A stretch of 64,000 bases of DNA from CAITSH01 sp945892985 (GTDB taxonomy: Bacteria > Pseudomonadota > Gammaproteobacteria > Burkholderiales > SG8-39). Under the pieces are notes generated by a model. The model saw nothing but the letters and a program-made list of their open reading frames with translations, ran no database searches and was not told where the DNA came from. Shown one piece after another: positions 26,954 to 35,484 of the stretch. The DNA lies in NCBI GenBank assembly GCA_945892985.1, contig CAMDDU010000005.1, positions 1-64,000 on the forward strand, read 5' to 3'. Positions within the stretch are counted from its first letter, which is position 1. Every line of letters begins with the position of its first letter. The position numbers and the translations under genes were made by a program.

Positions 26954-28344
26954 AAGACGCCGTGTCCCTACCCGCTGCCTCGCAGGCGCTGGCCACCTAT
27001 GACAACCGTCCGTATTTTGCGCGTGCGCTCGACCATGGCCTGAAAAACGGGCTGATTGACTCGGAAAAACTGGACGCGATGCGCGCCGACGGTGCCAAGG
27101 GCGTGGTGCAAATCGCCGATTTTTTCGGCACCGCGCATTTGCGCACCGACCTCGACGACGCGGTAAAACGCATGGTCACGCTGGCCAGCTTGTACCTTGA
27201 ACACATGTCCGACGGCAACCTGCATCGGGCGGCGCGTTCTTTGCAGGAGAACAGTTTTCTCTCGCATTCGCGCGGTGGCTCGCAAATGCTCAAGGCGCTG
27301 TTTGCCATGCCCACCGACAACACCATTCCGGATCCGACCGAGCTCGAGGATTCCCGGGAGTTCCTGCGTGAACGAAGCCTGGAGCAACCGTGGACTGTCG
27401 CCGATTACCGTGCCCGGTTGGCGGAGCGCCGCGCTTTTGAGGCTGAAATCGAAGCGGCGCTATGGTTTGCCGACCTGATGCGCATCGAGATGGATGCCCT
27501 GATCAACGAATCATCTGAAAGTGTGCTGCACGCCTGCCTGCTGACCCGCATGGCCGGCGGCAGGGAAGGCGGCCTGCTCTCCGCCGAGGCGTTGAAGGCG
27601 TTTCTCAAGGCGTGTCGCCAGTCCAAAAAAATGCCGGCGTTCGACGCGGCCTTGCTTGAGGATGTGCCTGCGGTTCATCGGGCGGTGGTCGGGCGGCACA
27701 TGACGCTCATGATCGAGAAGGACCTGCCCCGCATCAAGAACCCCAAGGTCGCCTTCAACGACCTGGTGCGCGAATACCATGACCGTTTCCATCCCTTGTC
27801 GCTATCGGTTGAGATCAGCGATTATGATGCGCTGGTCACCGACGAGTGGCGCAGGGTCACCCAGGGAATGACGGATTCGGATTCCATGAACACCATCTTT
27901 CTGTGCCTGGCCGCCGGCAAACCGCCCAAGCCGGCGATCAGCGCAGCCGAAGCGAAGGCGGCGATCATTGCCATCCGCGATAACGGCCCGGCGCAAAAGA
28001 TCGTGCGGGAGTTCATTCTGACCAGCGCGCCGCACCAGATGATCGACGGCCTGATTTCCTTGTGGGAGGACGAATTTTTTCCCGATGTGATCGAGGTCTT
28101 CATTCTGGAGGACCAGGATGACTCCCCGGAGCGCGTGGTTCGCGTTCTCGCCGAGCACTGTCATATCAAGGCGGCGGCGAAAGCGCCGGCTAAACAATCC
28201 GCTGCTAAAAAAATAGCCACCGAAAAAGCCCCGCCGAAAAAAGCCACAGCAAAAACGGCCACACCCAAGAAAGCAATACCCAGAAAAACAATACCCCAAA
28301 AAGCAACAGCGAAAAAAGCAACAGCGAAAAAACCACGGCCTTAG
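26950..28344 (+). CDS. Unknown protein with histone-like Lys/Ala tail
   Basis: 464 aa, start TTG 26950 overlapping the previous stop (TTGA). About 400 residues appear helical and soluble (RMVTLASLYLEHMSDGNLHR, ESVLHACLLTRMAGGREGG, RHMTLMIEKDLPRIKNPK). The final 65 residues switch to a low-complexity AKKATAKK repeat with Pro, like the C-termini of histone H1-like proteins, suggesting nucleic-acid or acidic-partner binding. The acidic tails of the two upstream proteins are possible partners. I recognise no catalytic motif. Confidence 0.6.
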   Translation: MKDAVSLPAASQALATYDNRPYFARALDHGLKNGLIDSEKLDAMRADGAKGVVQIADFFGTAHLRTDLDDAVKRMVTLASLYLEHMSDGNLHRAARSLQENSFLSHSRGGSQMLKALFAMPTDNTIPDPTELEDSREFLRERSLEQPWTVADYRARLAERRAFEAEIEAALWFADLMRIEMDALINESSESVLHACLLTRMAGGREGGLLSAEALKAFLKACRQSKKMPAFDAALLEDVPAVHRAVVGRHMTLMIEKDLPRIKNPKVAFNDLVREYHDRFHPLSLSVEISDYDALVTDEWRRVTQGMTDSDSMNTIFLCLAAGKPPKPAISAAEAKAAIIAIRDNGPAQKIVREFILTSAPHQMIDGLISLWEDEFFPDVIEVFILEDQDDSPERVVRVLAEHCHIKAAAKAPAKQSAAKKIATEKAPPKKATAKTATPKKAIPRKTIPQKATAKKATAKKPRP

Positions 28345-28425
28345 ACGCGGTCTCGTTTCTGACGCGCGCCCTGCCGAATTCGGCCCCTAAGCTGCGATTT
28401 CCAAGAAATTTCCAAGAAGAGAGCC

Positions 28426-30150
28426 ATGCAAACTGAAAGCTTCATCCCGGGCAAAGATGCCTCGCTGGAATCCACCATCCGCACCATGCAGGACAAACTC
28501 GCCGCGCGCGGCTTTCATCTGGACGAATCGTCCTGGCTGAACCCCGTGGACGCGGTCTGGTCGGTCCATGTGCGCGACCATGATTGCCCCATGCTGTTTG
28601 CCAACGGCAAAGGCGCGACCAAGCTTGCCTCGCGCGCGAGCGCCCTCGGGGAGTTTTTCGAGCGACTGGGCACGCATTATTTCTGGACGCACTTTTACCT
28701 GGGCGAAACAAGGGCCAACAAATCCTTTGTGCACTATCCCCAGGAGCGCTGGTTTGCGCCGACCGAAGATGGCAAGTGGCCCGCTGAACTGCTCAACCCG
28801 GAACTGCAGGCCTTCTACAATCCTGAAGGCGATATCGATGGCGAGGTGCTGGTCGACCTGAACTCGGGCAATGTGGAGCGCGGTATCTGCGCGCTTCCCT
28901 ACACCCGCCTGTCCGACGGCGCGCAAACCTGGTTCCCGGTCAACATCATCGGCAACCTGTTTGTCAGCAACGGCATGGCCGCGGGCAACACGATGATGGA
29001 GGCCCGCGCCCAGGCGCTGTCGGAGATCTTTGAGCGCCACATCAAATACCGCATCATCAAGGAAGGCCTGTGCCTGCCCGAGGTGCCGGAACACGTTATC
29101 GCGCGTTATCCGGGCATAGCCGCGGGTATCAAGGGCTTGCGCGATGCCGGTTTTGGCATTCTGGTGCGCGATGCCTCGCTCGGCGGCCGCTACCCGGTGA
29201 TGAACGTCACTTTGCTCCACCCCAAAGACCAGGGGGTGTTTCCGAGCTTCGGCGCGCATCCGCGTTTCGAAGTTGCGCTGGAGCGCGCACTGACAGAATT
29301 GCTGCAGGGACGCGCCCTGGCATCCCTTGAGGGCTTTCCGGAGCCCGGGTTTGACATGGAAGAAATTCAACTCGCGTCAAACCTGGAAATTCACTTTGTC
29401 GATTCGAGCGGTGTTGTCAGCTGGAATTTCCTCGGCGACAAAGCTGATTTTCCGTTTGCCGACTGGAATTTCAGCAGTACCACGGCCGAAGACTATGCCT
29501 GGCTGTGCGAGTGCATCAAAGCCGAGGGCAAGGAGATCTATGTTGCCGACTTCTCCGAGCAAGGCGCCTACAGCTGCCGCATCCTGGTGCCGGGTATGTC
29601 GGAGATTTATCCGATCGAGGACCTCGAATGGGAGAACAACAGCATCGGCAACCGCATGCGCCCGGCGCTGGTGCGGCTGCATGACCTGGATGAGGAGGAG
29701 TGCGCCGACCTGCTTGCCGACTTGCAAACGGCAAACCTAAACGATGAGAGGCCGTTGTGGGAGATTCTGGGGCTGGCCATTCCCGTCGGTACGAATTGGA
29801 AGCAGCTGCGCATCGGTGAATTGAAAACCCTGCTGGCATTGGCTGTCGGCGACGAAGAGGCGACGCTAGAAGGCTGCGATTGGATCAAGCATTACGCGCA
29901 GCTGGAACCGGCGCGCAGGCTCGTGTATCGCTGCATCGAGGCCTTGATGAAGTTGGAGGACGTGCAGAGCCACCGCCGCTCCCTTGTCCTGCTCTACGGC
30001 GAGCAGACGGTGCGACAGGCCGAGGCCTTGCTCGATCGCAGCGAACGATTCTTCGGGCTGGACACCCTGGGCGCGGATATGGAAGGTAGCGCCATGCACC
30101 AGACACTGCTTGCAGCTTATGACAAGCTGTTCGTGACGGCGCCCGGCTGA
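28426..30150 (+). CDS. ycaO: YcaO-domain protein (RimO accessory / ATP-dependent cyclodehydratase family)
   Basis: 574 aa, close to E. coli YcaO (586 aa) in length and layout. The YcaO ATP-binding residues are carried by GKGATKLASRASALGEFFER and EARAQALSEIFERHIKYRII, where paired Glu and Arg residues bind Mg-ATP, and by LERALTELLQGRALASLEGF. A C-terminal helical region of about 150 residues (LDEEECADLLADLQTANLND; LLYGEQTVRQAEALL) matches the TPR-like extension of non-azoline YcaO proteins. In E. coli this protein aids RimO methylthiolation of ribosomal protein S12. Here it ends a row of J-domain and unknown genes. Confidence 0.85.
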   Translation: MQTESFIPGKDASLESTIRTMQDKLAARGFHLDESSWLNPVDAVWSVHVRDHDCPMLFANGKGATKLASRASALGEFFERLGTHYFWTHFYLGETRANKSFVHYPQERWFAPTEDGKWPAELLNPELQAFYNPEGDIDGEVLVDLNSGNVERGICALPYTRLSDGAQTWFPVNIIGNLFVSNGMAAGNTMMEARAQALSEIFERHIKYRIIKEGLCLPEVPEHVIARYPGIAAGIKGLRDAGFGILVRDASLGGRYPVMNVTLLHPKDQGVFPSFGAHPRFEVALERALTELLQGRALASLEGFPEPGFDMEEIQLASNLEIHFVDSSGVVSWNFLGDKADFPFADWNFSSTTAEDYAWLCECIKAEGKEIYVADFSEQGAYSCRILVPGMSEIYPIEDLEWENNSIGNRMRPALVRLHDLDEEECADLLADLQTANLNDERPLWEILGLAIPVGTNWKQLRIGELKTLLALAVGDEEATLEGCDWIKHYAQLEPARRLVYRCIEALMKLEDVQSHRRSLVLLYGEQTVRQAEALLDRSERFFGLDTLGADMEGSAMHQTLLAAYDKLFVTAPG

Positions 30151-30217
30151 GACCGGGGCGCCCGGCGCCGGGGTGAAAAGCCGTGCGTCTAAAACGCCGC
30201 GCCGGCGCCGGCTTTGC

Positions 30218-31195
30218 TCAGTCGACTTTTGCGCCGGAAGCCTGGATGACGCGCTCCCAGCGCAGGATTTCGCTGTCGATAAAGCGCGAGAACTCCGGCG
30301 GCGTGTTGCCGGCCGGCGCGAGGCCGAAGCGTGTAAGCGTCGCTTTGGCCTCGCCGCCTGCCAGTACCTGGCGCAACGCCGTGTTGAGCGTGGCGACGAC
30401 CTCGGGCGGCGTGCCCGCCGGCGCCACCAGCCCGCTCCAGAAATTCACCTGAAAGGCCGGCAGTCCGGCCTCGGCCGAGGTTGGCACATCGGGCAGCGCC
30501 GGGTCGCGCGCCGCGGCGCTGATGGCGAGCGCGCGCAAGCGCCCCGACTTGATCTGCGGCAGCAGTGTCACCAGGCCTTCGAACAGGATTTGCACCTCGC
30601 CGGCGGTGATCGCCTGCAGCGCCGGGCCGCCGCCCTTGTAGGGCACGTGCACCAGGCTGACACCGGCCATGCTCTTGAACATTTCGGCGGCAAGATGGGG
30701 CGGCGTGGCATTGCCGGCCGAGGCGTAGTTGAGGCTGCCCGGTTTGTCCTTGGCCAGGGCGATCAATTCGGCGAGTGTGTTGGCCGGAACCGAGGCGTTG
30801 ACCGCAACCAGCATGGGGCCGCTTGAAACCATGCTGATGGGCGCAAAGGATTTGCGCGGGTCGTAAGCGAGTTTGCGGTACAGGCTGGGCGCCATGGCCA
30901 GTGTGCTGGTGCTGCCATAGAGCAGGGTGTAGCCGTCGGCTGAGGCCTGGGAGGCGACTTCCGAGCCGACCGTGCCGCCGGCGCCGGCGCGGTTTTCGAC
31001 GACGAACTGCTGGCCGAGCGCGTCGCTCAATTTGCTCGCGACAATACGCCCGACGATGTCGGTCGGCCCGCCCGGGGGAAAGGGCACAATGAGTTTTACC
31101 GGTTTGGTCGGGTAGGCCTGCGCCAGGGCGAGGGGCGAGGCCAGCAGGCATAGCGCGGCGAGGGCGATGCGCGTGATATTTTTATGCGACAGCAT
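30218..31195 (-). CDS. Bug/TctC-type periplasmic receptor 1
   Basis: 325 aa. Tripartite tricarboxylate transporter receptors bind carboxylated solutes between two lobes. The signal peptide ends at SPLALAQ and the mature start YPTKPVKLIVPFPPGGPTD is the family hallmark; NRAGAGGTVGSEVASQASAD and HVPYKGGGPA follow. It faces the ycaO gene tail to tail with a 67-bp gap rich in GC palindromes and is alone on its strand, so no catabolic partner is evident. TctA and TctB genes are absent. Confidence 0.9.
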   Translation of the reverse strand: MLSHKNITRIALAALCLLASPLALAQAYPTKPVKLIVPFPPGGPTDIVGRIVASKLSDALGQQFVVENRAGAGGTVGSEVASQASADGYTLLYGSTSTLAMAPSLYRKLAYDPRKSFAPISMVSSGPMLVAVNASVPANTLAELIALAKDKPGSLNYASAGNATPPHLAAEMFKSMAGVSLVHVPYKGGGPALQAITAGEVQILFEGLVTLLPQIKSGRLRALAISAAARDPALPDVPTSAEAGLPAFQVNFWSGLVAPAGTPPEVVATLNTALRQVLAGGEAKATLTRFGLAPAGNTPPEFSRFIDSEILRWERVIQASGAKVD

Positions 31196-31605
31196 GAGGT
31201 CTCCTTTGCCTGTGTTTTTATGATCCTTGTTTGGGATTATAGGCGGTCGATGGACGCTTAATCATTAGTACGTTCCCTCCCCCCCTCGGCGGGGGAGGGA
31301 CAGGGAGAGGGGAAAAGCGTGGATTTAGCGGCGTGGAATCTCATGCGACGACTCACCCTCTCCCCGACCCTCCCCCGTCAAGGGGCGAGTCAGGGGTTTC
31401 AGATAATATATCGTCCGCCTGACGAGCGGCAGCCCGATGCAACGGGCTGCGCGCCCTGCAAGGGAGGGGGCTAGTGAGTCGCCAATTTTGCGCTTGCTGC
31501 GTTTAAATTAGACGTCCTATCAATCACGCCATCGTCAGTTCCCGTATGATTGCGGGCGCAGCAATTCCCACCCCCGGAAACACCCAATACGGAGCAAGCC
31601 TGACC
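31196..31605. other. Intergenic region with two large inverted repeats
   Basis: No gene visible. GGGGGAGGGACAGGGAGAGG (from 31291) pairs imperfectly with CCCTCTCCCCGACCCTCCCC (31356-31375) across a ~43-bp loop. Further right GCAGCCCG (31429-31436) and CGGGCTGC (31443-31450) form a perfect hairpin with a 6-base loop. CCCCGTCAAGGGG at about 31373 is the same small palindrome found in the linker of the array at 1-852. A GGAGC site precedes the ThDP gene at 31606. Confidence 0.6.
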
Positions 31606-33327
31606 ATGGCCAGCCATACTGCGGCACACTATTTTCTCGAAGGTCTGGTCGACTTGGACATCGACTACATGTTCTCCAATTTCGGCACCGATCATGTGTC
31701 CTTGATCGAGGCGCTGGCCGAATGGGACCGCGACGGGCGGGCGCATCCGCGCGTGGTGGTCTGCCCGCATGAGAATGTCGCCGTGCACATGGCCGGTGGC
31801 TACGCCGCGATGACGGGCAAGGGCCAGGTGGTGGTGGTGCACGTCGATGCCGGCACGGCCAACGCCAGCATGGGCATGCACAACCTGTTTCGCGGCCGCC
31901 TGCCGGTGTTTCTGATGGCCGGCAAGGCACCGTTCTCGCTGCATGGTGAACTGACCGGCTCGCGCGATAACTATGTGCATTTCGTGCAAGACCCCTACGA
32001 CATCGCCAACCTGGTGCGCTCCTATGTAAAGTGGGAATACTCGCTGCCCTCGGGCGTGGTCGCCAAGGAAGTGTTGCGCCGCGGCCACACCATGATGCAA
32101 AGCGATCCCAAGGGCCCGGTCTATCTGACACTGCCGCGTGAAACACTGGCCGAGCAGATCGATGAAAAAGCCATCAAGGCCTACCCGGCGGCGCGCTACG
32201 GTGCGGTCGCCAGCGGCGGCGCGGATCCGGTGGTGGCCGGGCGCATCGCGACCAAACTGCTCGGCGCAAAGAACCCCATCGCCATCACCGCGTATCTGGG
32301 GCGCAATCCCAAAGCCGTCGCCGTGCTCGACGCGCTGACGCGCGAATGCGGCATACGCGTGTTCGAATTCAGCCCGATTTACCTCAACATCCCGCGCAAT
32401 TCGCCCTGCTTTGGCGGTTATGACGCCAAGAGCGCCATGGCTGCGGCCGATATCGGCCTGATGCTGGATGTAGACGTGCCGTGGCTGCCCAAGTATGTGC
32501 CGGACAATCCGGCGCTGTCGTGGATACAGGTTGACGTCGACGCGGTGAAAAAAGATTTCCCGATGTGGGGCTTCCCCACCGAGGAGCGCGTGCAGGGCGA
32601 TTGCGCCACGGTGCTGGCGCAGGTGCTGGAGCTTGTTCGTGCCCGCGCCGACGCCGGCTTTCGCGAGCGTGCCGCCAGTCGCATCGCCGCTTGGGCGCAG
32701 GAGAACGCCGAGCGCGTGGCGCGCAATGGCGCGGCTGCCGCCAAGCCCGGCAGCGTCGGGGCGATCACCGCCGACTACCTCTGCGCCGCCCTCAATGCGC
32801 ATATCAGCGAGGACGACATCGTCGTCAACGAAGCGATACGCAACACCTTCCCGGTGCTCAACCAGATGGTGCGCACCAAGCCCGAGACTTACATCAGTCT
32901 TGCCGGCGGCGGGCTGGGCTTTAGTGGCGGCGCGGCGCTGGGCGCCAAGCTCGCCAAACCTGAGCGGCGCGTGGTGCAGGTGGTGGGCGACGGCAGTTAT
33001 CATTTTTCCGCGCCAACGGCGGTATACGCAGTGGCGCAGCAATACCGGCTGCCGATTTTCACCGTGGTTCTTGATAACGGCGGCTGGCAGGCGGTGAAAG
33101 AATCGGTGCTGCGGGTATATCCTGACGGCCAGGCGGCGCAGGCAGACCAATTTCATGCCCGCCTTGCCGGGGAGCACCGCCATTTCGAGCGGGTCGCGGC
33201 GGCATTTGGCGCGCACGCCGAGGCGGTGCAAGATCCGGCTGAACTGGCGGCGGCAATCAAGCGTTGCATTGCCGCGGTCGACAGCGGCCAGGCGGCGGTT
33301 ATGAGTGTGCGTATCACTGCGTTGTAA
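31606..33327 (+). CDS. Thiamine-diphosphate-dependent enzyme (acetolactate synthase/benzoylformate decarboxylase superfamily)
   Basis: 573 aa with all three domains. The N-terminal Pyr domain holds the ThDP-activating Glu in VCPHENVAVHMAGGYA. A central Rossmann-like domain follows. The C-terminal PP domain has VVGDGSYHFSAPTAVYAVAQ and VVLDNGGW, the GDG...N metal/ThDP motif. The reaction is a 2-oxo acid decarboxylation or carboligation, but the exact one is not readable. It leads a same-strand block with a Bug receptor, a dihydroxyphthalate-decarboxylase-like protein and a VOC dioxygenase, pointing to degradation of an aromatic acid. ATG 31606 used. Confidence 0.85.
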   Translation: MASHTAAHYFLEGLVDLDIDYMFSNFGTDHVSLIEALAEWDRDGRAHPRVVVCPHENVAVHMAGGYAAMTGKGQVVVVHVDAGTANASMGMHNLFRGRLPVFLMAGKAPFSLHGELTGSRDNYVHFVQDPYDIANLVRSYVKWEYSLPSGVVAKEVLRRGHTMMQSDPKGPVYLTLPRETLAEQIDEKAIKAYPAARYGAVASGGADPVVAGRIATKLLGAKNPIAITAYLGRNPKAVAVLDALTRECGIRVFEFSPIYLNIPRNSPCFGGYDAKSAMAAADIGLMLDVDVPWLPKYVPDNPALSWIQVDVDAVKKDFPMWGFPTEERVQGDCATVLAQVLELVRARADAGFRERAASRIAAWAQENAERVARNGAAAAKPGSVGAITADYLCAALNAHISEDDIVVNEAIRNTFPVLNQMVRTKPETYISLAGGGLGFSGGAALGAKLAKPERRVVQVVGDGSYHFSAPTAVYAVAQQYRLPIFTVVLDNGGWQAVKESVLRVYPDGQAAQADQFHARLAGEHRHFERVAAAFGAHAEAVQDPAELAAAIKRCIAAVDSGQAAVMSVRITAL

Positions 33328-33424
33328 GTTGCGGTAGTGCGTGACGTTTGATGCGCTTAACGTTAAGGTGCGCTGGCGGCGGTTCCATGACAACAAAGAC
33401 CACAGAGTCCAAGGAGGAGTGAAG

Positions 33425-34396
33425 ATGAAATCCAAACACATCGTGACCGGGTTGGCCGGGCTTGCGCTGGGCCTGTTTGCGGCGCTCGCGCCGGCGCAGG
33501 AGGGCTTTCCCAACAAGCCCATCCGCCTCATCGTCGGCTATGCCGCCGGCGGCGGCAATGACATTATCGCGCGCGTGGTCGCGGGCAAGATGTCCGAGGG
33601 CCTGGGGCAACAGGTGATTATCGAGAACAAGCCGGGCGCGCAATCGATCATCGCCGCTGAAATGGTGGCCAAGGCGGCGCCCGACGGCTACACCATACTG
33701 ATGGGGCCCAGCGGCCCGATCACGATGAACCCGGCGACCTACTCCAAGCTGTCCTATGCGCCGATGCGCGATTTCGTGCCCTTGTCGATGATAGGCTCGT
33801 TTCCGCTGATCATGGTCACCAGTGCGAATTCGTCGTTTAAAACGGTGAAAGAACTGATCGCTTTCGCCAAGGCCAACCCGGGCAAGACCAATTACGCCGC
33901 CAGCGCCGCGCCTTTCCAGCTCGCAGCTGAACTGCTCAAGCTCAAGACCGGCACCGACTTTGCGTATATCCCGTACAAGGGCAGCAACGAATCGGCCAAC
34001 GCCGTGATGGGCGGGGAAATCACCATGACCATCGCCGATCCGCCGCCCATCACCGGCCCGCTCAAGGCCGGCCGCCTGCGCGCGCTCGCCGTCACCTCGG
34101 CCAAGCGCCACCCGTCCTGGCCGGATGTGCCGACCATGATGGAGGCGGGCATTCCGGACATCGACATCGTCATCTGGACCGGCTTTCTCGCCCCCGCAGG
34201 CACGCCGCCGGCGATCGTCAAACGCTTGCAGGACGAGGTTGCGCGTGTGGTCAGGCTGCCGGAAATCCGCGAGCGCCTGAACGGCATGGGCGTCGACCCG
34301 GTGGGCAACACCTCGGAGGAGTTCGGCCGCATTATCGCCGCCGATATCGCCAAGTGGACTGCGGTGGCCAAGGCTGCCAATATCAAGGCTGATTGA
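33425..34396 (+). CDS. Bug/TctC-type periplasmic receptor 2
   Basis: 323 aa. Start ATG 33425 is set by an AGGAGGAG site 6 bp upstream. Signal peptide cut near LAPAQE; mature start FPNKPIRLIVGYAAGGGNDI, where GYAAGGGN replaces the usual PFPPGG. IIENKPGAQSIIAAEMVAKA and YIPYKGSNESANAVMGGEI follow. It lies between the ThDP enzyme and the decarboxylase-like gene, so it probably captures that pathway's carboxylated substrate. Confidence 0.9.
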   Translation: MKSKHIVTGLAGLALGLFAALAPAQEGFPNKPIRLIVGYAAGGGNDIIARVVAGKMSEGLGQQVIIENKPGAQSIIAAEMVAKAAPDGYTILMGPSGPITMNPATYSKLSYAPMRDFVPLSMIGSFPLIMVTSANSSFKTVKELIAFAKANPGKTNYAASAAPFQLAAELLKLKTGTDFAYIPYKGSNESANAVMGGEITMTIADPPPITGPLKAGRLRALAVTSAKRHPSWPDVPTMMEAGIPDIDIVIWTGFLAPAGTPPAIVKRLQDEVARVVRLPEIRERLNGMGVDPVGNTSEEFGRIIAADIAKWTAVAKAANIKAD

Positions 34397-34474
34397 AGAA
34401 ATTCGAGGTAATCGCAGCAATTTGAATCGATTCTGAATCCTTGACCTAAGCTTCTTATTCTGGAGCAGTCGCGC

Positions 34475-35416
34475 ATGTCCGTCGTTCGCATCGCCACCAC
34501 CCCATACCTGCACACGCTGGGCGTCATCAACAAGTCGGCGGCGCAGGATGGTTTTGACTACGATGTCACCGTCGCAAAAAGCATAGACGAGGCGACGCTG
34601 CGCATGATCGCCGGCGACTTCGATATCGGCGAGTGCTCGTTTGCGACCTACCTGCAGATCTGCAACCAGGATAGGGACAAACCCACCGGACAGCGTTTCA
34701 TCGCCCTGCCGGTGTTCGCCAAAAAACTGGTGTCGCAGTATGCGTTTTGCCGTGACAGCGACACCCTTGACGGCCACGGGTCACTCACCGGCAAGCGCGT
34801 CGCCGTGCCGCAGTTCTGGGTGACCGCGGCGATCTGGCATCGCTGGCTCATGGCGCAGGCTGGCGTCGCGCCGGGCAGCGTCACCTGGTGCCCGCTGTCC
34901 AAGGATCGCATCGAGGGCATGCCTTATCCGGCAGCGCTCAAATTCGACTGGTCGCTGGTGGGCAGGAAGCCGGCCGAACTGCTGCGTGACAAGGAGGTCG
35001 ATTGTTTCATTTACGCGCGCCGCCCCGATGACATGCGCGGGCTGCGTTACCTGTCGCGCAAACCCATCGAGTCGACGATGGCACAGGCGCGTGATTCGGG
35101 TGTGGTGCCGGTGACGCATGTGCTGATCTTGCGCCGTGACCGCGTTGCCGCCGACCCGTCGCTTGCGCGCGCGGTGTTCGACCTGTTCAACGCTTCGTTC
35201 AAGGCGGCCGAACGCGAGGCGGGCAACCATATCGCGCAATACCTGCCGCTTGGCGACATGCAGCTTGACGCGGTGTCGGCGATGCTCGGTGGCGGCTGGA
35301 ACGGCCAAGGCTGGAAGTGCAACGAAAAGGCCATGCGCACTTTTCTTGGCGCGGCCATCGAGCAGGGCTTCATCGGCAAGCTCGTGCTGGAAGATTTATT
35401 TATCAAGATGGATTGA
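34475..35416 (+). CDS. 4,5-dihydroxyphthalate decarboxylase-like protein
   Basis: 313 aa with no signal peptide. The fold is that of periplasmic binding-protein-like enzymes. FDIGECSFATYLQ and FIALPVFAKKLVSQYAF match the pattern of 4,5-dihydroxyphthalate decarboxylase (Pht5) homologs, and SLTGKRVAVPQFWVTAAIWH resembles their SsuA-like core. In phthalate degradation this step yields protocatechuate, and the next gene is a ring-cleaving-type VOC protein. A solute-binding role without enzyme activity remains possible because the catalytic residues of the family are poorly defined. Confidence 0.65.
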   Translation: MSVVRIATTPYLHTLGVINKSAAQDGFDYDVTVAKSIDEATLRMIAGDFDIGECSFATYLQICNQDRDKPTGQRFIALPVFAKKLVSQYAFCRDSDTLDGHGSLTGKRVAVPQFWVTAAIWHRWLMAQAGVAPGSVTWCPLSKDRIEGMPYPAALKFDWSLVGRKPAELLRDKEVDCFIYARRPDDMRGLRYLSRKPIESTMAQARDSGVVPVTHVLILRRDRVAADPSLARAVFDLFNASFKAAEREAGNHIAQYLPLGDMQLDAVSAMLGGGWNGQGWKCNEKAMRTFLGAAIEQGFIGKLVLEDLFIKMD

Positions 35417-35484
35417 GTCCCGGTACGAGCGGGGCCACTGACGACATCGACGACACTGACGACACAGATGACCAGGAGCGCGGC

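Noticed and set aside
31471..33531. A 686-codon minus-strand frame
   Set aside because: It is antisense to the ThDP enzyme, with shadow-type composition and no family features.
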